From a virus, in IMG/VR virus record IMGVR_UViG_3300045973_000529, positions 1 to 64,000 of that record: a stretch of DNA of 64,000 nucleotides, one strand, 5' to 3'. The notes beneath the pieces were generated by a model. That model saw only the letters and a program-made list of their open reading frames with translations, was not told the origin of the DNA and made no database searches. Position numbers and translations under genes: made by a program. Of the stretch, positions 6,985 through 15,965 are shown piece by piece; position 1 is the first letter of the stretch, and every line of letters starts with the position of its first letter.

Positions 6985-8223
6985 TTAAATGCTGATGTCT
7001 GCGAACGTACACGCCGATGTTGTCGTGCTGGAGACTGCATCGGTCACGAACCTCAACTTGGCTGCGTCGATTGGCTGCCACGGACCCATGATGGTGTCGA
7101 CCACTGCGTTGGTGGTGAGGTTCGTCATCCGGAACACCGCATTGGCACCTGACTGGAACACTGTTCCTTGGTACCATACACTGGTCGAAAGCACAGCAGT
7201 ACCAACACTCGCAGAAGAGGTACTACCGCTTGGACCCTGCCAGAACACCATTGGGCGCCGCGCAGAATCATAGAACCCCTCACGAGCCGGTGTCATTGCA
7301 AGGCGATAGTTGCTATACTGGTCCGTCACATAGAAGAAACACGCATCATCAGTGCCGAGTGAATCAAGCCGGAACTTGAAGTTGATAGTGCTTGCGCGGG
7401 TGGTCGTAAACGTACGTTCGATGCTGTTCACTGACGCGACACTTGAGGTGACCAGAGTGCTGCCATACGGGGAAGTGCCAATGAAGAATGGTGGTGCCAA
7501 CGATCCTGACTGCAGAGTGTATGCACCCAATCCAGAGCTGAAGTTCTCAGTGATTGTGGTTGTGGTGGTTGGGACGAATAGGATGTCAGATACAAGCAAT
7601 GTGGTAGTATCCCCGCCAACTGCACCGACAACAACGGTGCATCGCACCTTAAGTGAGCTCGGAACAACACTCGCAAGCGACTCCGTAAGCAATGTTGGTG
7701 TTGTGACATTGGTGTTATTGAAGAATGCCCAGGATGCTCCTCCATTGGTCGAGTACTCGATGAGGATTTCTCCGCTACTGCCACCGCCAATGTCAGTCTC
7801 AATGATGCTCATGCTAGCTCGTACTGTGAGCAAGCCGGAAACCGCTGTACCACCCGAGAACGAGTATGTGATGGTCGCTGTATCGGCGCTGTTTACACCG
7901 TCGAGGAACATTGTCATCCAGGTGCTGGTGTCAAGTGTCGTGGTGGCGGTATCGTACGCGCTAGCTGGAGATGCCGTGACACCAAGATTCATGACATGCG
8001 AAGTTGGACGGAGGAACGTGGAAGAAGTCTCTGTCAGCGTCCGGAACATCCCCATGCGGATGGTGCCAGAAGTGCTGATGGCGACTCCATCGGTTGCGGA
8101 GGTTGCCTGACCACTTGGGACGTTTGCACCGCCTCTGTAGTACTCGCTCAGAGAGATTGGATTCGTGCCACCGAACTCCGTCTGGATGGAGGACAGCGTG
8201 ATGTTGGTTGTTGGGGTCGTCAT
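6985..8223 (-). CDS. Tail-fibre/adhesin-type protein, last gene of a fibre operon
   Basis: 412 residues, rich in Thr/Ser/Gly with beta-strand periodicity. The N terminus contains LSSIQTEFGGTNPISLSEYY followed by RGG, a motif seen at the start of many phage fibre or glycine-rich adhesin proteins and repeated in the protein encoded at 25828-28539. The middle has beta-sandwich-like blocks (TITYSFSGGTAVSGLLTVR), and the C terminus resembles a carbohydrate-binding beta sandwich (SIERTFTTTRASTINFKFRL). No enzyme motif. It lies downstream of the HExxH protein at 8228-8560 and is probably expressed from the late promoter at 15933. Confidence 0.7.
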   Translation of the reverse strand: MTTPTTNITLSSIQTEFGGTNPISLSEYYRGGANVPSGQATSATDGVAISTSGTIRMGMFRTLTETSSTFLRPTSHVMNLGVTASPASAYDTATTTLDTSTWMTMFLDGVNSADTATITYSFSGGTAVSGLLTVRASMSIIETDIGGGSSGEILIEYSTNGGASWAFFNNTNVTTPTLLTESLASVVPSSLKVRCTVVVGAVGGDTTTLLVSDILFVPTTTTTITENFSSGLGAYTLQSGSLAPPFFIGTSPYGSTLVTSSVASVNSIERTFTTTRASTINFKFRLDSLGTDDACFFYVTDQYSNYRLAMTPAREGFYDSARRPMVFWQGPSGSTSSASVGTAVLSTSVWYQGTVFQSGANAVFRMTNLTTNAVVDTIMGPWQPIDAAKLRFVTDAVSSTTTSACTFADISI

Positions 8224-8227
8224 TGGA

Positions 8228-8560
8228 TCAGTCCTTCAGCAGGGCAAGCGCTTCGTTTTGTGAAAGGGCTGCACCATACCTTGTCGCCAGGTATGAGGCG
8301 AAGAGCGCCTCCTTGCCAGGTGAGTACTTCAGTTGCTCGCGATAGGCTTCAACTTCGTATTTCACGCGTGCCTTGGCACTCAACCAGTAAGGAATTGCGA
8401 ACAACCCACAGGTCCGCCAGAACTGCTTGACGTGCACTTTCTCGTGCTCAAGCAGACCGACGTCACCCTTCTTCTCCGGGCGAATGAAGATGAATGGACC
8501 GTAAGTTTCAGCCGCGAACCGATCCGCGATGAACTTGTTGGTATAGAAGACGTGGTACAT
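8228..8560 (-). CDS. Small HExxH-motif protein in the fibre operon (putative metalloprotease)
   Basis: 110 residues. It contains LLEHEKVHVKQFW with a zincin-type HEKVH (residues 39-43), and acidic residues about 26-28 further on (YEVEAYREQ) could be the third ligand. This is compatible with a minimal zinc peptidase, but no larger family can be assigned. The ATG at 8560 overlaps the stop of the preceding fibre gene (TGATG). A GTG one codon upstream is in frame but less likely. Its position between two fibre genes suggests a role in fibre processing, or cell-wall or host interaction; inference only. Confidence 0.6.
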   Translation of the reverse strand: MYHVFYTNKFIADRFAAETYGPFIFIRPEKKGDVGLLEHEKVHVKQFWRTCGLFAIPYWLSAKARVKYEVEAYREQLKYSPGKEALFASYLATRYGAALSQNEALALLKD

Positions 8561-11307
8561 CACTTGTTCTCCAGTGCATTGACGCGGGCAAGCAGCGCCT
8601 TGTTCTGCGCTGACAGATCCTTGATGGCTTCAATCAGCAGACCAACCATGTTGCCGTATGCGACAGAGAGAGTTTCACCCTCCTTCACCGCCTCTGGCAG
8701 AACAGCTTGGACTTCCTGAGCAATGACGCCAGTTGACCGCTTGTTCGTGTACTTATCGTCGGTGTCAGTGCGAACGAAAGTTACACCCCGAAGAGCTTCA
8801 ACCTTGGACAGCGCATCAGGAATCACTTGCACATCCGTCTTGATGCGTGCGTCAGAGAACGCGGTCACGTCACCTGCGACTGTGAACCCACCTGTCGATG
8901 GGTTGAAGGACATCTTCGTCGAGCTGATCTTCTGTGGAAGATTGCCAGTGGTCGTTGTCACCCAAGTAGGATAGACGGTTGCGTTCGTGGTGGTGTCATC
9001 CGTGATGCCTGTGTTCGTGGCATTCGTCGCGTTCGTGGCTGAAGTGGCACTTGTTGCTGACGTGGCGCTTGTTGCTGTTGACGCGTTGCCAGTGAGAGCA
9101 CCAACAAAGGTCGTCGACGTGACTGAGGTCAACCCTGCGATGGTTGTGACTGTTCCACCAAGCGACACAGCTGTCGATCCAATGGTCACTGAGCTGTTCG
9201 TCAACGCGGCATTCGGGATGGCAGTCAGTGAGGCACCTGAACCGGCGAAGGTCGTTGCTGACAAGACACCTGTGGATGGCACGAAGGACAGCTTCGTGGA
9301 GCTGACCTTGATTGGATTATCGCCCGTGTTCGTGCCAACCCACGCAGGGAAGACTGATGTTGCGGTCGCTACGTCGTTCGTGACGGCGCTGTTGTCAGAG
9401 TTTGTCGCGTTGCTTGCATTCGTGGCATTGCCAGCCGTCAGCGATGCCGCTGTGCCAGTCAGACCGGTGCCGGCACCGGTGAAGGAGGTCGCAGAGAGAA
9501 CACCAGTCGATGGATTCAACGAAAGCTTGGTTGAGCTGACCTTCTGTGGAAGATTGCCAGTCGTTGCCGTCACCCAGGTAGGATAGACGACAGCATTGGT
9601 CGCCACATCATCAGTGATCGCGGTATTCGTGGCGGATGTTGCTGAAGTGGCGCTTGTTGCAGTGGTGGCGGATGAAGCGCTACCTGTGATGCTGATGCTC
9701 CAGGTGCCAGATGCGCCAGTACCGGTCAGTGCCGGTGCAAAGCTGTTGTAGTTCCCTGAGTGCAGAATGGTCTGCCAAGAACCCCACGTCGTATCAATGC
9801 CCGCACGCAGCTTCATCACTGGGGTTGCAGTGCTATTTGCAGCAACTGGATTGAAGGACAGCTGGTATGATGGATCACCTGTAGATGCAGTGGTGCCGAG
9901 CCACGGAGCAATGGTGACGAGTCCCGTGTACGTGCCAGTGTTGCCGAACAGGTTCGAGTTCTTGAACTCGGCAGCAATCACGTTGCCGTAGGTGTTCGGT
10001 GCCAGATCCACTGAGCGAGAGCCAGTTGTCGCGATGGCGGAAGTGCTAGCCAAGAATGCGGTGCCATCAGAGAACTGCAACACGTTTGACTTCGAAGAGG
10101 TCGTTGCGGTTGTTGCCGAGGTTGCAGAGGTAGCTGAAGTTGCGTTCCCGGTGAGAGCGCCAACAAAGCTTGTCGACGTGACCGAGGTCAACCCCGCCAG
10201 TGTTGTTGATGTTCCGCCCAACAGGATTGCAGTTGTACCAATCGTGACATCACCACCGCCTGCCAGCGCCGTGTTCGGAATGCCCGTGAAGTTCGTGCCT
10301 GTCAGCGTCGGAGTAGATGACCAGTTCGGAACACCAGCCACAACGGTGAGGACCTGACCAACCGTTCCAATTGTGCGATACGCCGTAGCATTTGCACCAG
10401 TTTGGTATGGCAGATCGCCGCTGACACCACCAGCAAGATCAGCTGCCAGGGTTGCATTGCCGACAGTCAGTGATGACGCAGTACCCGTCAGTCCAGTACC
10501 TGCACCCGAGAACGCGGAGGCTGTGAGGGTTCCTGTTGATGGGATGAATGTCAGCGCGGTCGTCGTCTTGATGGCTTGGTTGCCGCTTGAGTTCGATGCC
10601 ACCCAGGTTGGGTACACTGAGGTTGCAGTTGCTGAGTCGTTTGCGGTGCCGACGTTCGTGGCGTTGCCAGCCGTCAGCGATGCCGCGGTGCCACTGAAGT
10701 TCGTGCCAGTAATTGTCGGCGTCGTGGTGTACGCTGGTGTTGTACCACCAACCAACACACCGGTACCAGCGGCGAGCATTGCGGTCGTATTCAGGGCGGT
10801 CTGATAGTGGAGTGAACCAGCAGCGCCACCCACAACGTTCGTTGCCAGGGATGCAGTACCCGTCAGAGCAGCAGTGATGGTGCCAGCAGTGAAGTTCCCT
10901 GACGCGTCACGCGCAACGATCGCTGAAGCGGTGTTTGCATTGGTCGCTGTAGTTGCGCTATTTGGGATAGACGTCAGCGATGCACCTGAGCCAGAGAATG
11001 TCGTGGCAGTGACTGTGCCTGTGACGCTCAACGCCGTCAGCCCCGTGAAGGACGTGACTGCAGCGCCAAGAGCAACTGCAGTAGAGCCAATGGTGACTGA
11101 CGAGCTCGTCAGCCCAACGGTGATTGAACCAGCGCCGTTCGTGATCGTGATGCCAGTACCCTGTGTCAGAGTACCTGCTTGAAAGTCGCTGTTCGTCGTG
11201 TTGCCGATGAGCAGCTGTCCGTTGGTCGGTGCAGCATTGTCGTACAGTGAGATTGACCCACCGAGCTTAATGCCATTCTTGACCTTGAAGTCTTGATTCG
11301 TTGCCAT
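8560..11307 (-). CDS. Tail fibre with C-terminal Peptidase_S74 chaperone
   Basis: 915 residues. The C terminus (about 815-915) is an intramolecular chaperone of the S74 type: AFSDARIKTDV, STGVIAQEVQAVLPEAV, then a coiled coil LSAQNKALLARVNALENK. In this family the domain trimerises the fibre and cuts itself off at the Ser of SDxRxK. The body has three copies of a VTIGSTAVALG/GLTSVTS module and four copies of a module like YPTWVTxTTGNLPQKxSSTK, both shared with the next fibre gene. The N terminus (NQDFKVKNGIKLGGSIS) is the baseplate-proximal fibre start seen in T4-like phages. Preceded by a GGGAA ribosome binding site; no own promoter seen. Confidence 0.85.
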   Translation of the reverse strand: MATNQDFKVKNGIKLGGSISLYDNAAPTNGQLLIGNTTNSDFQAGTLTQGTGITITNGAGSITVGLTSSSVTIGSTAVALGAAVTSFTGLTALSVTGTVTATTFSGSGASLTSIPNSATTATNANTASAIVARDASGNFTAGTITAALTGTASLATNVVGGAAGSLHYQTALNTTAMLAAGTGVLVGGTTPAYTTTPTITGTNFSGTAASLTAGNATNVGTANDSATATSVYPTWVASNSSGNQAIKTTTALTFIPSTGTLTASAFSGAGTGLTGTASSLTVGNATLAADLAGGVSGDLPYQTGANATAYRTIGTVGQVLTVVAGVPNWSSTPTLTGTNFTGIPNTALAGGGDVTIGTTAILLGGTSTTLAGLTSVTSTSFVGALTGNATSATSATSATTATTSSKSNVLQFSDGTAFLASTSAIATTGSRSVDLAPNTYGNVIAAEFKNSNLFGNTGTYTGLVTIAPWLGTTASTGDPSYQLSFNPVAANSTATPVMKLRAGIDTTWGSWQTILHSGNYNSFAPALTGTGASGTWSISITGSASSATTATSATSATSATNTAITDDVATNAVVYPTWVTATTGNLPQKVSSTKLSLNPSTGVLSATSFTGAGTGLTGTAASLTAGNATNASNATNSDNSAVTNDVATATSVFPAWVGTNTGDNPIKVSSTKLSFVPSTGVLSATTFAGSGASLTAIPNAALTNSSVTIGSTAVSLGGTVTTIAGLTSVTSTTFVGALTGNASTATSATSATSATSATNATNATNTGITDDTTTNATVYPTWVTTTTGNLPQKISSTKMSFNPSTGGFTVAGDVTAFSDARIKTDVQVIPDALSKVEALRGVTFVRTDTDDKYTNKRSTGVIAQEVQAVLPEAVKEGETLSVAYGNMVGLLIEAIKDLSAQNKALLARVNALENK

Positions 11308-11328
11308 TTGAGTTCCCTATCCCTCAAG

Positions 11329-14300
11329 TTAGACCGTCATTGAGACGGCATAGACCTTCACGGTCTTCGTGGTGGCAGCTGTCGCAGTGAACTGCAGGCT
11401 CAGCGTGCCGGTTGTGATCGATGCATCGAACGTGCCGAGTGCTCCATTGGTGCTGACTTCGCCGTACTCCGTCTTGAACACTGTCGCTCCATTGTGGATG
11501 AGCAGAATCTCAACCGCGTGGTACTGAGAGTTCGTGGTGTCGGTGACTTGAACGAGGTACTTCGCAGTACGGTAAGTGGCTGTTGCGAAGGATGCAATGG
11601 TGGTTGCAGTTGTGGTAGTGACCGCAGTGCTTGCCGTGTCGAGGAGCGCATTCGAGTCAATCGTCAGCGCACCAGTTGCTCCACCAGCAGTGGACACCGC
11701 GTCAGTAATACCGTACCCGGCGAGCGTCGTTGGATTGGTACCAGCCGTGACGAGACCCTTGGCATTCACGGTCACCGAGGTGTACGTACCAGCGGTCGCC
11801 ACCGTTGCGAGAGTCAGCGCTGCAGTGACGTTTGCTGAACCACTGAAAGTCGTTGTCCAGGTGGCGTCGCCGGTGATGCTGATAGACCGTCCAGTGGTGA
11901 GGGCTGCAGCTGTTGTTGCAGTCGACGCATTGCCAGTCAAGGCACCGACAAAGGCAGTCGACGTCACCGAAGTCAGACCAGTGAAGGCGGTGACTGCAGC
12001 ACCGAGAGCGACCGCGGTAGAACCAATGGTGACAGAGCTGTTCGTCAGTGCAGTGTTCGGAATGCTCGTCAGTCCTGCACCAGAACCAGTGAATGACGTT
12101 GCCGACAAGACACCAGTGGATGGCACGAACGAGAGGCTCGTTGAAGATGTCTTCTGTGGAAGATTGCCTGTAATCGCAGTCACCCACGTTGGATAAACAG
12201 CAACAGCAGTCGCCACATCGTTCGTGATGGTGGTGTTCGTTGCAGCACCAGCCGTCAGTGACGAAGCGGTACCAGTCAGACCAGTGCCGGCACCAGTGAA
12301 TGAGGTCGAAGTCAGCACCCCGGTTGATGGCACAAACGTGAGCTTCGTGGAGCTGACCTTGATTGGATTGTCACCTGTATTCGCACCAACCCAAACAGGG
12401 AACACAGCAGTTGCCGTAGCAACGTCGTTCGTTACCGCGCTGTTGTCCGCATTCGCGGCATTGCCAACCGTCAGTGAGGAAGCAGTACCAGTCAGACCGG
12501 TGCCGGCACCAGTGAAGGAGGTTGCAGAGAGGATGCCGGTCGATGGCACGAATGTGAGCTTCGTGGAGCTGACCTTCTGTGGCTGGCCGCCTGTATTTGA
12601 CGTCACCCACGTTGGGAACATCGTTCCAACGGCAGTCGTGTCATCCGTGATCGCGGTGTTCGTTGCGCTGGTCGCTGTGGTTGCTGTGGCAACCGTGCCA
12701 GTCACCGCGATCGTCACGTTTCCTGTTGCGCCAGTCACCGAGATGTTTGTGCCGGCAGCCACTGACAGAACGCCGGTGTTCGAGATCACGTTCGATGACA
12801 GACCAATACCTGTGCCTGCTGAGTATGTACCAGCGCCAGAGAACTGGGTAAACGTGATTGGATCCACACCCATCGTGATGTAGTCGTTTGGCACGCCGGT
12901 GCCGACTGAATTCATCACCCACTGGGTACCAGCAAGAGAGCCCTCTTGAACGTAGGTGAGTTCACCCGCGCTGATTTCCGAGGTTGGGGAACCGTCGAAG
13001 TCGGTAGCACGCGTAAGGATCCACGGAGCGGTACCTGCAGCCCCGACGTTGGTCACCACGTAGATGCCGTTCTGCAATGACGTTGGTTGGTCCTTGACCA
13101 ACAGGCGTGAACCAACAACCAAGCCAGTATACCCGCCAATCGTGCCAAGCGCCACATTCGTTGTTGCAGTCAGGGTTGCACCTGCACCGCCAGTACCGTT
13201 CACATAGGTCGCGGTCAGAGCAGTTGCCGTTGCCGTTTCGCAGGCGCCGTGGATGTTGATACCAGCAGCCACGTTGTCAACGTACTGCTTGGTTGCGGCG
13301 TGCATCGCTGAAGTTGGATCGGCGTTCAACGACAGGGAGCCTGTCATCGTGTCGCCAGCAACGTTCACGTACGTGCCGTCAACCAAACCAGTGATGTCAG
13401 CTGCAACCACCGCGGTCGTCGCAGTGACGAGACCCTTGGCGTTTGTGGTCAGCTTGTGGAAGCCAGTGGTGACTGGTGCAGCGTTCACGGTTGCAAGGGT
13501 CAGCGCTGCGGTGACGTTTGCCGAGCCGTTGAAGGAAGGCGAAGTCCAGGTGGCATCGCCAGTTGCAGCGATGGTGCGACCGGTCGCAAGGGTCGTTGCA
13601 GTCGACGCATTGCCAGTCAAGGCGCCAACGAAGGCGGTCGAGGTGACAGAGGTCAAACCAGCGAAGGTCGTGACAGCAGCACCGAGTGCAACATCAGTCG
13701 AGCCAATGGTGACTGACGAATTCGTCAGCGCTGCATTTGGAATGGCAGTCAGTCCAGTACCGGCACCAGTGAAGGAAGTCGCAGAGAGGACACCTGTCGA
13801 TGGCACGAACGTGAGCTTCGTCGAGGTCGTCTTCGCAGCCAAGTTCCCCGTGTTCGCGCCAACCCAGGTTGGGAAGACCGCGGTTGCGGTTGCGGCGTCG
13901 TTGGCAATGGTGACAGTCGATGCGGCGGTTGATGTTGATGCGTTGCCAGTGAGAGCACCGACAAAGGCAGTTGATGTGACGGAGGTGAGACCAGTGAAAG
14001 CGGTGACCGTTGCACCAAGTGCAACCGCGGTCGAGCCGATGGTGACTGACGAGTTTGTCAGCGCTGCATTTGGAATGGCAGTCAACGAGGCACCTGAGCC
14101 TGAGAAGATGGAAGCAGACAGCGTACCTGTTGATGGTACGAATGTGAGCTTCGTTGAGGTCGTCTTCTGTGGCAAGCCGCCTGTATTTGCCGTCACCCAC
14201 GTTGGGAAAACAGCAGTGACAGTTGCCACATCTTCAGTGATGGACGTGTTCGTGGCAGTTGTGGCGGTTGTGGCATTGCCGGACAGGGCACCAACGAAGG

Positions 14301-15906
14301 TCGTTGAGGTGACAGAGGTCAGACCAGCAAAGGTAGCGACCGTTGCGCCAAGCGCAACCGCGGTCGAGCCAATGGTGACTGACGAGTTTGTCAGTCCGGT
14401 GTTCGGGATGGCCGTGATGTTCGCACCCGAAATTGTCGGAGCTGATGACCAAGCCGGAGCAGTACCACCAACAAGCACCTGCGACGAGGTGCCAGCTGCC
14501 GTCAACGCGGTAGCATTCACTGCCGTTTGGTACGGCACAGCACCTGCGACACCACCAGCGATGTTTGTCGAGCGAGTAGCGGTTGACGCGTTACCGGTCA
14601 GTGCACCCACAAAAGTGGTGGATGTTACTGAGGTGAGACCCGCAACCGTGGTAACCGTGTCACCAAGGTTGATGACAGTGCTACCAAGCGTGAAGGAGCT
14701 GGTGAACGCAGTAGATGGGATGTTCGTCAGCCCAGCGCCAGAACCAACGAACGCAGTTGCTGTCAAGGTGCCAGTCGAAGGATTGAAGGACATCTTCGAG
14801 GAGCTGACCTTCTGAGGATTGTTGCCGGAGACAGCCGTCACCCAGGTCGGGTACACAGACGCGTTCAATGTCGTGTCGTCTGTGATTGCAGTGTTCGTTG
14901 CGTTTGACGCCGTGCCAGTCAGCGCGGCAGTGATGGTGCCAGCGGCGAAGTTCCCCGAAGCATCACGAGCAACGATAGCCGAAGCCGTGTTCAGATTGGT
15001 TGCGGTTGAGCCAAGCGTCAGGGTGTTGCCAACGTCGGCGTATGTCGCAGAGATACCACCGCCGTTCACGATGAAACCAGCGACCGTGTCTTGAACCGCT
15101 TCAGCAAAGTCCGTCAGCGACGTTGACGCGATCTGCGCTGTTGAGACACCTGTCACCAACCCCTTGGCGTTCACAGTGATGACGGGGATGAGTGAAGCAG
15201 ATCCGGTCGTTCCGACGTTCGCGTTCACCGTAGCCAGCGTCAAGGCGTCAACGCCGCCATTGATCGTGCCAGTGACATCACCGGTGATCGTGAAAGATGC
15301 AGAGAGAGCAGCAGTGGTGACGGCAGTCACCAACCCCTTGGCATTCACCGTGATGACAGGAATGGTGTTTCCAGAACCAAACGCACCAACGTTCGCGTTC
15401 ACGGTCGCCAGTGTAGTGGTGATTGCAGTCGCACCAGAGCCGGTGATGTCACCCGACAGCGCAACCGACTGATTTCCAGTCAGGTACGTGCTCGTGTCCA
15501 GCGACCAAGTGTTCGCCGCCGTCTTCTTCAGCAGTCCTGACGTGCTCGCGATTGCGGCGATTGCGGACAAGTCAGCATCGAATGCCTGCACATCGGTGCC
15601 AATGACCAATCCGAGAGATGACCGCGCGGTTGCAGCGGTAGTTGCGCCCGTGCCGCCATGCAGGATCGACATCGTTCCTGTGGCATTCGCATTGTCAAGG
15701 TAGTACGAACCCGGTTGATCTTCCAGCAATGAAGATGAACTGCCAATCTGTACCCAGATCGTGCCATTGTAGACATGCAGAGCATCCAGATCGGTGCGGA
15801 AGTACAGCTCGCCAGCGTCTGGAGTAGCTGGGAACGTAGTGCCGGTTGCGATCGACGCGTTCGTGATGACCGAGCCTTCGGTCAGATGCAGGCCGTCGTA
15901 GAGCAT
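11329..15906 (-). CDS. Giant repetitive tail fibre (1,525 residues)
   Basis: The N terminus (LYDGLHLTEGSVITNASI ... GELYFRTDLDALHVYNG) is shared with the 2,674-residue fibre and is probably the baseplate attachment region. The body holds five copies of the SVTIGSTAVALG/GLTSVTSTTFVG module, six of the FPTWVxxNTGxxPxKxSSTK module, and a YVNVAGDTMTGSL element. It lacks an S74 domain. The C-terminal block (KYLVQVTDTTNSQYHAVEIL, TEYGEVSTNGALGTFDA) resembles the C-terminal beta domain of structural proteins of T4-like phages, including cyanophages. An AAGGA ribosome binding site precedes the ATG, with a late promoter at 15933-15940. First gene of a four-gene fibre operon. Confidence 0.85.
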   Translation of the reverse strand: MLYDGLHLTEGSVITNASIATGTTFPATPDAGELYFRTDLDALHVYNGTIWVQIGSSSSLLEDQPGSYYLDNANATGTMSILHGGTGATTAATARSSLGLVIGTDVQAFDADLSAIAAIASTSGLLKKTAANTWSLDTSTYLTGNQSVALSGDITGSGATAITTTLATVNANVGAFGSGNTIPVITVNAKGLVTAVTTAALSASFTITGDVTGTINGGVDALTLATVNANVGTTGSASLIPVITVNAKGLVTGVSTAQIASTSLTDFAEAVQDTVAGFIVNGGGISATYADVGNTLTLGSTATNLNTASAIVARDASGNFAAGTITAALTGTASNATNTAITDDTTLNASVYPTWVTAVSGNNPQKVSSSKMSFNPSTGTLTATAFVGSGAGLTNIPSTAFTSSFTLGSTVINLGDTVTTVAGLTSVTSTTFVGALTGNASTATRSTNIAGGVAGAVPYQTAVNATALTAAGTSSQVLVGGTAPAWSSAPTISGANITAIPNTGLTNSSVTIGSTAVALGATVATFAGLTSVTSTTFVGALSGNATTATTATNTSITEDVATVTAVFPTWVTANTGGLPQKTTSTKLTFVPSTGTLSASIFSGSGASLTAIPNAALTNSSVTIGSTAVALGATVTAFTGLTSVTSTAFVGALTGNASTSTAASTVTIANDAATATAVFPTWVGANTGNLAAKTTSTKLTFVPSTGVLSATSFTGAGTGLTAIPNAALTNSSVTIGSTDVALGAAVTTFAGLTSVTSTAFVGALTGNASTATTLATGRTIAATGDATWTSPSFNGSANVTAALTLATVNAAPVTTGFHKLTTNAKGLVTATTAVVAADITGLVDGTYVNVAGDTMTGSLSLNADPTSAMHAATKQYVDNVAAGINIHGACETATATALTATYVNGTGGAGATLTATTNVALGTIGGYTGLVVGSRLLVKDQPTSLQNGIYVVTNVGAAGTAPWILTRATDFDGSPTSEISAGELTYVQEGSLAGTQWVMNSVGTGVPNDYITMGVDPITFTQFSGAGTYSAGTGIGLSSNVISNTGVLSVAAGTNISVTGATGNVTIAVTGTVATATTATSATNTAITDDTTAVGTMFPTWVTSNTGGQPQKVSSTKLTFVPSTGILSATSFTGAGTGLTGTASSLTVGNAANADNSAVTNDVATATAVFPVWVGANTGDNPIKVSSTKLTFVPSTGVLTSTSFTGAGTGLTGTASSLTAGAATNTTITNDVATAVAVYPTWVTAITGNLPQKTSSTSLSFVPSTGVLSATSFTGSGAGLTSIPNTALTNSSVTIGSTAVALGAAVTAFTGLTSVTSTAFVGALTGNASTATTAAALTTGRSISITGDATWTTTFSGSANVTAALTLATVATAGTYTSVTVNAKGLVTAGTNPTTLAGYGITDAVSTAGGATGALTIDSNALLDTASTAVTTTTATTIASFATATYRTAKYLVQVTDTTNSQYHAVEILLIHNGATVFKTEYGEVSTNGALGTFDASITTGTLSLQFTATAATTKTVKVYAVSMTV

Positions 15907-15932
15907 GGGAGGTCCTTGTAGAGCAGGTTGCT

Positions 15933-15940
15933 CTATTTAG
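15933..15940 (-). promoter_or_regulatory. T4-type late promoter (CTAAATAG)
   Basis: On the minus strand CCTAAATAGAG, 27 bases before the ATG at 15906. Identical core to the boxes at 24023, 24049, 30713 and 35647. Such boxes are read in T4 by a gp55-type late sigma factor. Confidence 0.75.
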
Positions 15941-15942
15941 GA

Positions 15943-15959
15943 CCTCCCAGCACAGGAGG
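15943..15959 (-). terminator. Weak hairpin after the 2,674-residue fibre gene
   Basis: CCTCC (15943-15947) and GGAGG (15955-15959) can pair across a seven-base loop just past the stop at 15966 on the minus transcript. No T-run. Possibly a weak terminator between the two fibre units. Confidence 0.3.
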
Positions 15960-15965
15960 CGTCTA

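Noticed and set aside
7352-15472. Long open frames on the + strand across the fibre genes, for example 13253-14815 (520 codons), 12224-12883, 8987-9586 and 7352-8110
   Set aside because: They lie antisense to repetitive, Thr/Ser/Gly-coding fibre genes. The translations are low-complexity Val/Ala/Pro repeats mirroring the sense repeats, and they have no ribosome binding sites or promoters.
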